From NCBI GenBank assembly GCA_051025295.1, contig JBMGJV010000015.1: a DNA stretch of 64,000 nucleotides. The stretch is one strand, 5' to 3'. Positions 54,995-62,814 of this stretch are shown in pieces (within the stretch, counting starts at the first letter, position 1; each line of letters starts with the position of its first letter). Under the pieces are notes generated by a model, which saw nothing but the letters and a program-made list of their open reading frames with translations, was not told the DNA's origin and made no database searches. Source of the DNA: KBS-83 sp051025295. Lineage in GTDB: Bacteria > Acidobacteriota > Terriglobia > Terriglobales > Acidobacteriaceae. The translations under genes and the position numbers were made by a program.

Positions 54995-56428
54995 CTAAGC
55001 TTTCACTCGCTGGTCACGCCCCTTAGCGGATTCGCGCGGATACTGCGGCTCCGTCATGCTGACCGGGTCGAGAATCGCGCTGATCTCGTCCTCGCTGAGG
55101 AGCTTCTTCGCGCGGGCTATCTTGATGATCGACTCGCCTGTCGAGACCGACTCCTTCACGATATCGGCTGCCTGGGCGTAACCGATGTAGGGGTTGAGCG
55201 CCGTTGCGAGCGACACCGTGCTCTGCGCGTAGAAGTCGCACCGGTCTTTATTCGCCGTGATCCCGGCCACGCAGCGGTCGTTGAACTGGCGCAGCATGTT
55301 GGCGAGGATCGTGGCGCTCTGCATCACGCTATAGGCCATGGTCGGCATCATGACATTCAGCTCGAGCTGACCGCCCTGCACGGCGAGTGCGACGGCGGTG
55401 TCATTGCCGATGACCTGAAAACAGACCATCGCGGCCAACTCCGGCATGACCGGGTTGATCTTGCCCGGCATGATCGAGGAGCCTGGCTGCAGACTGGGCA
55501 AATAGATTTCCGCGAAGCCGGTATTGGGCCCCGAAGATAGCAGACGAAGGTCGTTCGAGATGCGGATCACCTCAAGCGCAACGCCGCGCAGCGCGGCGCT
55601 GACCTCGCCCATCGACGCATTCGACTGCATCGCCCAACGCATATCGGCTGCGGGTCTCAGCTCTTCGCGGGAGATGCGGGCGAGGTTGGTGACTGCCAAG
55701 TCGCGGTAGTCGGGATGCGTGTTGATGCCGGTGCCGACGGCGCTGCCGCCGAGGCCGAGCTCGCGGAGAGAGTCGCTGGCAAGGAGCAGGCTGCGTTTCG
55801 ATTTCTCGATGGCGATGCCATAGGCGGCGAACTCTTGGCCCAGACGGATCGGCACGGCGTCCTGCATGTGGGTGCGGCCCGACTTGAGGATGCCGTCAAA
55901 CTCCGCAGCCTTACTACGGAAGGTGGTCGCCAGCGTGTCGAGCACGGGATAGAGCGTCTCGAGGACCAGCAGTGCGCCGACGCGCATGCCCGTGGGAAAG
56001 ACATCGTTCGTCGACTGCCCGTAATTGACGTGATCGTTGGGGTGTACTTCGTTGTACTCGCCCAGCTTGCCGCCCAGCATCTCGTTGGCGCGGTTCGCGA
56101 TCACTTCGTTGGTGTTCATGTGGAAGGACACACCGGCGCCGGCCTGGAAGACGTCGACGACGAACTCGTCATTCCACTTGCCCTCGATCACCTCCTGCGC
56201 TGCCTTCACGATTGCATCCGCGCGCCTGTCAGAGATGAGGCCGAGTGATTTGTTCGCTTCCGCGGCGGCGCGCTTCACCATGCCGAAGGCGCGGATGAGC
56301 AAGGGATGTGCTCGCATGCCAGAGATGGGATAGTTCTCAACCGCGCGCGCGGTCTGTGCGCCGTAGTAGGCGCGCTCGGGCACTTCGACAAAGCCGAGGG
56401 AGTCTTTTTCCTTGCGGACAGCGGACAT
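54995..56428 (-). CDS. aspA: Aspartate ammonia-lyase
   Basis: Fumarase/aspartase superfamily enzyme splitting aspartate to fumarate and ammonia; cytoplasmic tetramer. It is 477 residues. The signature GSSIMPGKINPVMPELAA is the aspartase form (fumarases have KVNPT). Also typical are VPERAYYGAQTARAVENYPI at the N-terminus, GAGVSFHMNTNEVIAN, HVNYGQSTNDVFPT and ALNPYIGYAQAADI. AAGGAG precedes the ATG by 8 bases. The fumarate hydratase alternative is less likely but not excluded. Confidence 0.9.
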   Translation of the reverse strand: MSAVRKEKDSLGFVEVPERAYYGAQTARAVENYPISGMRAHPLLIRAFGMVKRAAAEANKSLGLISDRRADAIVKAAQEVIEGKWNDEFVVDVFQAGAGVSFHMNTNEVIANRANEMLGGKLGEYNEVHPNDHVNYGQSTNDVFPTGMRVGALLVLETLYPVLDTLATTFRSKAAEFDGILKSGRTHMQDAVPIRLGQEFAAYGIAIEKSKRSLLLASDSLRELGLGGSAVGTGINTHPDYRDLAVTNLARISREELRPAADMRWAMQSNASMGEVSAALRGVALEVIRISNDLRLLSSGPNTGFAEIYLPSLQPGSSIMPGKINPVMPELAAMVCFQVIGNDTAVALAVQGGQLELNVMMPTMAYSVMQSATILANMLRQFNDRCVAGITANKDRCDFYAQSTVSLATALNPYIGYAQAADIVKESVSTGESIIKIARAKKLLSEDEISAILDPVSMTEPQYPRESAKGRDQRVKA

Positions 56429-56522
56429 CAGGCGTGCTCCTTGCTAATCGGGTGAGGGTAAGTCAACCGATCAGTATAGGGCAGCCTTGTGCCTGCTATC
56501 TCTGGAGGAGCGAGCCGCTCGC

Positions 56523-56801
56523 CTACTGAAGTTCTGGGGTGCCGCGACGCAGGTACAGTCCAGACAGGCCGGCCACCGCGATAATGCCGCACGCAACGAT
56601 GAAGTAGTAGGTCATCGGCCGCGACGCACCGGGCGAGTAGGTCAGATCCTGACCTACCCACAGGGTCAGCAGCAGCGCGATAACAGAGAACATGCCTGCG
56701 ATGGTGAGCAGCACCGTCCCGCGGCGGCGACGCATATCGAGCGACTCCACCTGGGCTGGAGTGAGGTTGCGCTCTTCGGGGGGCAGGCTCATGTTCGGCA
56801 T
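56523..56801 (-). CDS. Two-helix small membrane protein of unknown function
   Basis: 92 residues from ATG 56801 (AGAGG about 9 bases upstream). A charged N-terminus (PPEERNLTPAQVES) leads to two membrane helices (TVLLTIAGMFSVIALLLTLW, residues 29-48, and TYYFIVACGIIAVAGLSGLYL, 64-84) and a basic tail. It matches the size and look of small acidobacterial conserved membrane proteins. A much longer frame upstream overlaps the dehydrogenase gene on the other strand and is not credible. Confidence 0.6.
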   Translation of the reverse strand: MPNMSLPPEERNLTPAQVESLDMRRRRGTVLLTIAGMFSVIALLLTLWVGQDLTYSPGASRPMTYYFIVACGIIAVAGLSGLYLRRGTPELQ

Positions 56802-56960
56802 CGTCGTGATCCTCTGGCGGCTGCGGGAGACCAGCAGCCCGACACCATTTAACCACGATCCTGTGCATGGCTGAAACCCGGCATAGCACCGTCTCAGTCG
56901 GCTGCCGCGAAGCAGATATGCTGGGAGAGTCACCCATTCGGAGGGAGCATCACTGCACCT

Positions 56961-58007
56961 ATGAACGCCAACGGATACGCAGCCCAGTCGCCCACCACGC
57001 CCATGCAGCCTTACGCCTTCACCCGGCGCAATCCGGGGCCGCGCGATGTTGTTATCGACATCGAATACTGCGGCGTCTGTCACTCCGACATCCACCAGGT
57101 GCGCGATGAATGGGGCGGGTCCATTTTCCCGATGGTGCCAGGCCACGAGATCGTCGGCACCGTCCGCGCCGTTGGCAAAGAGGTCACCCGTTTCAAGCTG
57201 GGCGACACTGCGGCTGTCGGTGTCATGGTTGATAGCTGCCGCACATGCTCCGCCTGCAAGAGCGGGCTCGAGGTCTACTGCGAGAAGGGGATGGTCGGCA
57301 CCTACGGCGCGACGGATCGCCACGGTCAGATCACGTATGGCGGCTACTCGGATGTGATCGTCACCGACGAACATTTTGTGTACGGCATCTCTCCCAAGCT
57401 GAACAAGGCCGCCGTGGCCCCGCTGCTTTGCGCGGGCATTACAACGTACTCGCCGCTGAAGCATTGGGGCGCAGGGCCGGGCAAGAAGGTCGGCATCGTA
57501 GGCCTGGGTGGTTTGGGTCACATGGGACTGAAGTTCGCGCACAGCCTCGGCGCACACACAGTGCAGTTCACGACTTCCATGAACAAGGCCGAGGACGCGC
57601 GGCGCCTCGGGGCGGACGAAGTTGTCTTATCGAGCGATGCCAATCAGGTGGCCAAACACCTGCGCAGCTTCGACATGATTCTTGACACCGTCTCAGCGCA
57701 GCACGATCTTGCACCGTACCTCGGCATGCTGAAACTGGATGGCACGCTGGTGATGGTGGGTCTGCCGGAGAAGCCGATGGCCCTCCCGCTGTTCAACATG
57801 GTCATCCCGCGTCGTTCTGTTGCCGGCTCGGCGATCGGCGGCGTGCCCGAGACGCAGGAGATGCTGGACTACTGCGCGGAGAAGAACATCGTCTCCGATA
57901 TTGAGGAGGTCGCAATTCAGCAGATCAACGAAGCCTTCGAGCGCGTGCTGAAGAGCGATGTGAAGTACCGGTTCGTGATTGACATGGCCACGCTGAACAC
58001 GAAGTAA
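56961..58007 (+). CDS. Zinc-dependent alcohol dehydrogenase (CAD/YahK-like)
   Basis: 348-residue medium-chain dehydrogenase using NADP(H) to interconvert aldehydes and alcohols. The catalytic zinc site is CGVCHSD (from residue 37) with the GHE motif VPGHEIVG. The structural zinc site is the four-Cys loop CRTCSACKSGLEVYC (about residues 93-107). The Rossmann motif GLGGLGHMGLKFA is near 178. CAD-like features include TYGGYSD and VGLPEKP. The physiological substrate is unknown; broad aldehyde reduction is common. Confidence 0.92.
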   Translation: MNANGYAAQSPTTPMQPYAFTRRNPGPRDVVIDIEYCGVCHSDIHQVRDEWGGSIFPMVPGHEIVGTVRAVGKEVTRFKLGDTAAVGVMVDSCRTCSACKSGLEVYCEKGMVGTYGATDRHGQITYGGYSDVIVTDEHFVYGISPKLNKAAVAPLLCAGITTYSPLKHWGAGPGKKVGIVGLGGLGHMGLKFAHSLGAHTVQFTTSMNKAEDARRLGADEVVLSSDANQVAKHLRSFDMILDTVSAQHDLAPYLGMLKLDGTLVMVGLPEKPMALPLFNMVIPRRSVAGSAIGGVPETQEMLDYCAEKNIVSDIEEVAIQQINEAFERVLKSDVKYRFVIDMATLNTK

Positions 58008-58016
58008 GCCCACGGA

Positions 58017-58048
58017 GGGCTGCCATGGGATGGATGCCCGGGCAGCCC
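58017..58048. terminator. Terminator hairpin after the alcohol dehydrogenase gene
   Basis: GGGCTGCC (58017-58024) / GGCAGCCC (58041-58048) with a short GGG/CCC inner stem. It is followed by CCCTTCTGC, so the T-tract is weak. It may serve the convergent zinc-binding protein gene as well. Confidence 0.5.
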
Positions 58049-58092
58049 CCTTCTGCGCTCATGCTTTGCTGCAACGAAGGTCGGAGTCGGCC

Positions 58093-58365
58093 TTAGAGGA
58101 ACGCGACCGACTGCACCGATGTGATCTCGAAGCGCTTGCGGCAACGGATGTTCTTGCAAGCCACCATATCGTCCCGTCGCACCATGTACGACTGAGCCTT
58201 TGCAAAGCGCGCACGATCGCGTTCATCCGCGTGGCGGGGCGGCGACGCCTTCTTGCGCCGGACCAGCCAACTCACCGGATACTCGTCGGGCGTGCCACAG
58301 TGCGGGCAGGTCAAGCTGTGGGTCCGCTGCTCCGGTCGCTCATCAAAAAATTCTCGCTCTTCCAT
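58093..58365 (-). CDS. Small Cys-rich putative metal-binding protein
   Basis: 90 residues from ATG 58365 (GAAAGG 6 bases upstream). The first pair CPHCGTPDEYP is at about residues 19-22. The central region is basic and charged (RRKKASPPRHADERDRARFA), and the second pair CKNIRC is near 73-78. The two halves could share one zinc. It is too small for a known enzyme; a nucleic-acid or protein-interaction role is plausible. It is divergent from a 57-residue basic protein gene at 58441. Confidence 0.6.
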   Translation of the reverse strand: MEEREFFDERPEQRTHSLTCPHCGTPDEYPVSWLVRRKKASPPRHADERDRARFAKAQSYMVRRDDMVACKNIRCRKRFEITSVQSVAFL

Positions 58366-58440
58366 ACAGGGCCTTTCTTCTCCGCCTAACCTTGGAAGTA
58401 TTCCATACGTGTCGCGTGGCGGCCAGTGGGAGCGAATGAG

Positions 58441-58614
58441 ATGACGAAGAAGAAAAAGAGCACGTTCTCTGTCACCAAGGCGGTGAAACGCAATGCCCGC
58501 GATCGCGTAGGGCAGCCGCGGCCGGAGAAGGTGATCGTTCCGGAACCGGAGCAGTCTCGCCAGGCGCGCCGCCACAAAGAGACGCTGGCGGATCTGCTGC
58601 GCAAGGAAGAGTAG
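58441..58614 (+). CDS. Small basic protein of unknown function
   Basis: 57 residues, strongly basic in its first 20 (TKKKKSTFSVTKAVKRNARD), then a proline-rich central stretch and a charged helix at the C-terminus (RRHKETLADLLRKEE). A GGAG element lies 8-9 bases before ATG 58441. It has no recognisable domain; size and charge suggest a nucleic-acid-associated protein. It is short, so it could be spurious. Confidence 0.45.
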   Translation: MTKKKKSTFSVTKAVKRNARDRVGQPRPEKVIVPEPEQSRQARRHKETLADLLRKEE

Positions 58615-58622
58615 ATCCGCAG

Positions 58623-59288
58623 TTAGCTCGGTGGTTTCAGCCGCTTCGAGGCATCGCGGCCGCCCGGGCTGGCGCGATCGATGCGGACCGCAGCTTCGAA
58701 GGCGTGACGCGCGCCAGCATCGTCGTTCCGCTCGGCGAGAATGTGCCCATACCGGTCAAGCGCTGCGGCGGCCAACTCAGGCTTTAACACGCCGCTGTGC
58801 GCCGCATCTTCTGCTCGCGGTGCGATGAACGCGAAGTCCTGCTCGGCATTCTGCTTGCGATGATAGAAGAACGGCAGGTGCCAGCTGGTCTCGCCATGGA
58901 TGTAGCGCACCTCGAGGTTGTCGGGAGCCAATTGGAGCGAGCGATCCAGCTTGGATAGACCGTCGGTTGCGAGCCTGTGCTTGTTCCATACAGCCCATGT
59001 TCGGGCTGCTTCTAGCAACTCCAGACTGCCGCTGTAGGCCATCACGGTCGGGTTTTCGGGATGCGCCTGTTCAAGTGAGGCGAACGCCTGCTCTGCACGA
59101 TCAGTAGCGTCGCTGTCGCCTTCCACGCCGTTGAAGTACTCGACGCGCGCTCTCTCGAACTGCTGCTGGAAGTCGCCCCTGGCAGCCATGTCAGCACCCG
59201 CATGCAGTGTGCTGCAAACGGCCGCAGCCATTGCGAACATCGCGCAGGCTCGCCTCATACGTAACAGAAGATGTGCATTAACCAACAC
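58623..59288 (-). CDS. Exported TPR-like protein of the carotenoid operon
   Basis: 221 residues with a signal peptide (CAMFAMAAAVCSTLHAGA) and TPR-like helix pairs (for example AFASLEQAHPENPTVMAYSG, SLQLAPDNLEVRYIHGE, HAFEAAVRIDRASPGGRDA). GTG 59288 overlaps the end of the preceding glycosyltransferase gene by 11 bases and has AGGAG about 10 bases upstream, so it is coupled to it; ATG 59258 is the alternative. It is the last gene in the carotenoid-type operon, and a scaffold role is possible but unproven. Confidence 0.65.
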   Translation of the reverse strand: MLVNAHLLLRMRRACAMFAMAAAVCSTLHAGADMAARGDFQQQFERARVEYFNGVEGDSDATDRAEQAFASLEQAHPENPTVMAYSGSLELLEAARTWAVWNKHRLATDGLSKLDRSLQLAPDNLEVRYIHGETSWHLPFFYHRKQNAEQDFAFIAPRAEDAAHSGVLKPELAAAALDRYGHILAERNDDAGARHAFEAAVRIDRASPGGRDASKRLKPPS

Positions 59289-60414
59289 GGAATGCGCGCT
59301 CCTTCCACTGAACCTTCACACCAAGGATGCGGCGCACGAGCGCCCACCATTGCAGGACTAGGAGTAAGACGATCGACACCGGGTGAAAAGCCGCACCACT
59401 GAGCCGCTGATGAAAGCGCGGGATCGCAATCACCCTGGGCAGCAGAGACAACGCGCAGGCCAGCATCGTGAGGGTGACATCGCGCGAGCTCCAGGCTGCG
59501 GGACGTAGTAGCTGAGTAATCAGCAGCAACCAGGGCAGCACTTGCCCGGCAAGTAAGAGGATGGTGAACGGCACAATGCGGGCCGGTGCGGCCAACCCCT
59601 CCGTCGCATTCTTCAGCAGACCGTTCCACGTCGCGTGCGAACTGCGGTACATCCGGCAGCGTGCCAGGGCGGTCAGGTCGGCGATGTCGGTGCGGTATCC
59701 GTGCCTGCGCAGCAGCGCTGGCATGCGCAGGCCATCATGCATCGTGGCTGGGATGGCTGCGTACCCGCCCGCCGCCTGGTATGCGTCGCGGCGCACTAGC
59801 AGGAATTGTCCGCAGCCCGCGCCGAAGCCGGGCAGGCGCGTGTAGCGCAATCCAGCGAGCGGCAGATACGCCAGAAGAAGGAAGTGGATCAGCGGCAGCA
59901 GGAGCCACTCGAGCGTGGTAAGCGTCTCCTGCTCGGGAAATCCGCTGACCAGGCCCGCACTGCGCTCCACCAGCAGTGCCGCCATGCGCGATATTGCGTC
60001 CGACGTGAGCCGCACATCCGCATCGACGAAGCAGAGCAGGTCGTAGCGCGCGCGCGTCGAGAGCACATGCGCGGCATGTGCCTTACCCGCCCAGCCTGCG
60101 GGCAGTTGCGGCCCGTGCTCGAGTCGAACGCGCGGATCACGGGCTGCGAAACCCTCCACGATCGTTGCGGTCTGATCGGTGGACCCGTCATCGAGCACCA
60201 CCACCTCAAACACTATTCCGGACGTGCTGAGTGCCCCTTCGAGCGCCGCTGCAATGTTTTCTTCTTCATCGCGCGCCGGGATGAGAATTGAAACCGCCGG
60301 CAGCGAGCCTTTCGCGAGAGGAGGCCGACGGAACAGCGCGAGGTTCCAGCAGAAGAGCACGGCTGGCATAAGCGCGCACCAGAACGAGAGGTGGACCAGT
60401 GTGGACCAGTTCAT
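59278..60414 (-). CDS. GT2 glycosyltransferase, carotenoid-tailoring (CrtQ-like)
   Basis: 378-residue membrane glycosyltransferase. There is an N-terminal anchor (SFWCALMPAVLFCWNLALF), then a GT-A catalytic domain with VSILIPARDEEENI, LDDGSTDQTA, VDADVRL and the acceptor loop MHDGLRMPALLRRHGYR. C-terminal helices follow (FTILLLAGQVLPWLLL, VSIVLLLVLQWWALV). It fits family 2 glycosyltransferases of the CrtQ type, which add a sugar to a carotenoid acid in the staphyloxanthin pathway; the specificity is inferred from the neighbours. ATG 60414 overlaps the acyltransferase stop by 4 bases (ATGA). Confidence 0.78.
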   Translation of the reverse strand: MNWSTLVHLSFWCALMPAVLFCWNLALFRRPPLAKGSLPAVSILIPARDEEENIAAALEGALSTSGIVFEVVVLDDGSTDQTATIVEGFAARDPRVRLEHGPQLPAGWAGKAHAAHVLSTRARYDLLCFVDADVRLTSDAISRMAALLVERSAGLVSGFPEQETLTTLEWLLLPLIHFLLLAYLPLAGLRYTRLPGFGAGCGQFLLVRRDAYQAAGGYAAIPATMHDGLRMPALLRRHGYRTDIADLTALARCRMYRSSHATWNGLLKNATEGLAAPARIVPFTILLLAGQVLPWLLLITQLLRPAAWSSRDVTLTMLACALSLLPRVIAIPRFHQRLSGAAFHPVSIVLLLVLQWWALVRRILGVKVQWKERAFRVG

Positions 60415-61256
60415 CGCGGCGCCCTTCTCGGCTCGATACGCGGGCGCGTGACGCTGCTGTGCTCCGGATGGAAACGCCGTCCACGCAAGCGCGCCGACAT
60501 GCGGCTCCACGCGTCGTAGATGAATGCGATGCCGCTTCGACCGCGCAGCATGGTGGTGAAGTTGTCAGGGCTGCGGGCGATCGCCAGGGTTGCTAGCTCG
60601 TTCTGCGCTTGGGTCATTGCAGCGGTCAGAATGCTCTGCCAATGGTCTCGATCGAATCGCGCCCCATCCGCGATGTGCAGTGGTGTGCCGATGAGCGCGA
60701 GGGCCTCGGGCAGCCGCTCGTCCCAGAACGTATATTCCAGCGCGATGGGAATGACCGTGCAGTGCGGCAGGCGCGCGACCAACGCGGCGAGGCCAGGGCG
60801 CCACACCACCGGCCGCTGACGCACATCCGTGAACTGACCCTCCGGCGTCATCCACAATGTAGTGTTGGGACGCGAAAGAATCCCCTCCGCAGTGCGCAGG
60901 AAGGCCGCGGCTGCGCGCGACGACTGCGTGTCCACGGGGAACATGCCAATTCGCCGGAAGAAACTGTATCGGCGTAGGGCGGCGGCTTCCATGGGCGCGT
61001 AGTGATGAGCGCGCGGCATGAGGTGTTGCGCCAGCAGGAGCGCGATCAGCGGGTCCCACCATGATGCGTGATTGAGACAAATGATGGTGTGGGTGTGGGG
61101 TGCCAGCGCCGGAAAACGTTCAGCGTGCGCCAGGCGTACCGCATGGAATGCACGCGGCACATACCACCGCAGATAGCGACGGAAGTACGCGAGCAGCCCA
61201 AGCGAGGGCAGGGGGAGGTCAGAATTCGACTGGCCTGCTGCCCCGAGTCGTGTCAT
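60411..61256 (-). CDS. PlsC-type acyltransferase (carotenoid glycoside acylation?)
   Basis: 281-residue lysophospholipid-acyltransferase-like enzyme. The catalytic motif NHASWWDP (N-H-x4-D) is near residue 61 and the glycerol-phosphate-type TPEGQFTD near 137, both as in PlsC/LPLAT proteins. In this operon it most likely esterifies the sugar of a glycosyl carotenoid, comparable to CrtO in function but unrelated in sequence, or it makes a phospholipid. It starts at ATG 61256, one base after the stop of the CrtI-type gene (TGACATG). Four further bases are shared with the next gene. Confidence 0.78.
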   Translation of the reverse strand: MTRLGAAGQSNSDLPLPSLGLLAYFRRYLRWYVPRAFHAVRLAHAERFPALAPHTHTIICLNHASWWDPLIALLLAQHLMPRAHHYAPMEAAALRRYSFFRRIGMFPVDTQSSRAAAAFLRTAEGILSRPNTTLWMTPEGQFTDVRQRPVVWRPGLAALVARLPHCTVIPIALEYTFWDERLPEALALIGTPLHIADGARFDRDHWQSILTAAMTQAQNELATLAIARSPDNFTTMLRGRSGIAFIYDAWSRMSARLRGRRFHPEHSSVTRPRIEPRRAPR

Positions 61257-61257
61257 G

Positions 61258-62811
61258 TCAGCCTGTGTGTGCGAGCGAGGCGTCAGCCCGGATGCGCGCA
61301 CTATGCGCGGTGTCCACTCCGCGATATTGCTGATCGAGCGTGTCTGCCGCGATCCAGCCGCTCATCAGCACCATCGGCATGCCCGGACCGGGGTGGGCCG
61401 CGCCGCCGGCGAGGAATAAGCCCGGAACCTCGGAGCTGGCATTCGCTGGCTTGAACGCGCCAGTCATGCGGCCGTGGCTGGAGAGCCCGTAAATTGCGCC
61501 GTTCAGCACCTTGTAGCGGTTATGAATGTCGACCGGGGTGAGGGCGCGCTCGAACACGATGCGGTCTTCGATGTCGGTGAGACCGGCAGTGCGCTTCAGC
61601 TTATCGAGAATCGTCTGTCGATAGGCAGGAAACATCTTCGACCAGTCGTGCTTGGGCCGCAAATACGGCGTGTGCACAAGCACGTAGAGCGCGTCTCCGC
61701 CGTCGGGAGCAGTTGCGGGCTCGGTCTGTGACGTAGACGCGAGATAGCAGGTTGGGTCGGGCGCGGGCTCGCCCAGATCGTAGATGTGGTGGAACTCTTC
61801 CTGCGGGTCGCGCGAGAAGACAAAGTCGTGGTGCGCCAGGTGCTCGTAGCGACGGTTCAGGCCAAGATACAGCACCACACCGGAGCAGGCAGGTTCGTAG
61901 GTGCGCCGCTTGTCAAACGCTGAAGCCACAGGGCCGCCGATCAGCTCACGATAGGTGCGCACGCTGTCTTCGTTGGAGACGACAGCGTCAAACTCGTAAC
62001 GCTCACCAGTCGTCGTGGTGAGTCCTGCGACCTTGCCCTGATTCAGGAGGACTCGCTCGATCTCGGTCGACGTGTGAAAGCGAATGCCGAGTTCACCGCC
62101 AAGCTTGACCAGCGCCTCGGGCACAGCGCGCGTGCCACCCATCGGATACCAGACGCCCTCCTCAGCCTGCATATGGCCGATTGAGCAAAGGATCGCTGGT
62201 GATGCGTCTGGCGCCGATCCGACATACTGCACGTAATGGTCGAGCATCTGCGCTACGCGCGGATCCTTGATAAACGAGCGAATCGTGCTGCCCACCGTCT
62301 GGCCCAGGCGCATGCGCATCACGTCCTTGAGCACGGCGACGTTCATCGCGCCGCCGAAGTCAAAGGTGTCCCGCATGGAGCCGATCGAACGCCAGAAGAA
62401 GAAACGATCGGAGATGCCGTGCAACTGCTCCGACATGTTCAGGAACTCGAGGTAGCGGTCGCCCATGCCGGGCTCGTTCGCGTTGAGCGCATCGCGCATG
62501 GCGCGTGCGTCGTCGCGAAGGTCCAGAATCGTTCCGTCCTCGAAAAAGCAGCGCCACTGCGGGTCCAACCGGAGCAGGGTGAGGTAGTCCGCCATGTTGC
62601 GGCCTGCCTCACGGAACACGCGCTCGAGGACCGAGGGCATGATGAGGATGGTCGGTCCCATGTCGAAGCGGAAGCCCTGCTCCCGCAACACGGCAGCCTT
62701 GCCGCCCAGCCAGGGGTTCTTCTCGAAGACCTCGACATCGTAGCCACGCGCGGCAAGTGTGCAAGCGGCGGATAATCCGCCGAGCCCCGAGCCAATGACT
62801 GCAATCTTCAT
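61258..62811 (-). CDS. CrtI/CrtP-type carotenoid desaturase or oxygenase
   Basis: 517-residue FAD-dependent enzyme of the phytoene-desaturase family. The N-terminal dinucleotide-binding motif is GSGLGGLSAACTLA at residues 7-20. FEKNPWLGGKAAVLRE (31-46) follows, and the C-terminal segment has LFLAGGAAHPGPGMPMVLMSG, which is the CrtI/CrtN/CrtP flavin-binding end. Sequence alone does not fix whether it desaturates or oxidises terminal methyls. The following aldehyde dehydrogenase and glycosyltransferase argue for terminal oxidation, as by CrtP/CrtNb. Only 3 bases separate it from the aldehyde dehydrogenase gene. Confidence 0.82.
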   Translation of the reverse strand: MKIAVIGSGLGGLSAACTLAARGYDVEVFEKNPWLGGKAAVLREQGFRFDMGPTILIMPSVLERVFREAGRNMADYLTLLRLDPQWRCFFEDGTILDLRDDARAMRDALNANEPGMGDRYLEFLNMSEQLHGISDRFFFWRSIGSMRDTFDFGGAMNVAVLKDVMRMRLGQTVGSTIRSFIKDPRVAQMLDHYVQYVGSAPDASPAILCSIGHMQAEEGVWYPMGGTRAVPEALVKLGGELGIRFHTSTEIERVLLNQGKVAGLTTTTGERYEFDAVVSNEDSVRTYRELIGGPVASAFDKRRTYEPACSGVVLYLGLNRRYEHLAHHDFVFSRDPQEEFHHIYDLGEPAPDPTCYLASTSQTEPATAPDGGDALYVLVHTPYLRPKHDWSKMFPAYRQTILDKLKRTAGLTDIEDRIVFERALTPVDIHNRYKVLNGAIYGLSSHGRMTGAFKPANASSEVPGLFLAGGAAHPGPGMPMVLMSGWIAADTLDQQYRGVDTAHSARIRADASLAHTG

Positions 62812-62814
62812 GTG

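Noticed and set aside
56802..57557. Long N-terminal frame before the small two-helix protein
   Set aside because: It lies antisense to the zinc dehydrogenase, which is certain; the real start is ATG 56801.
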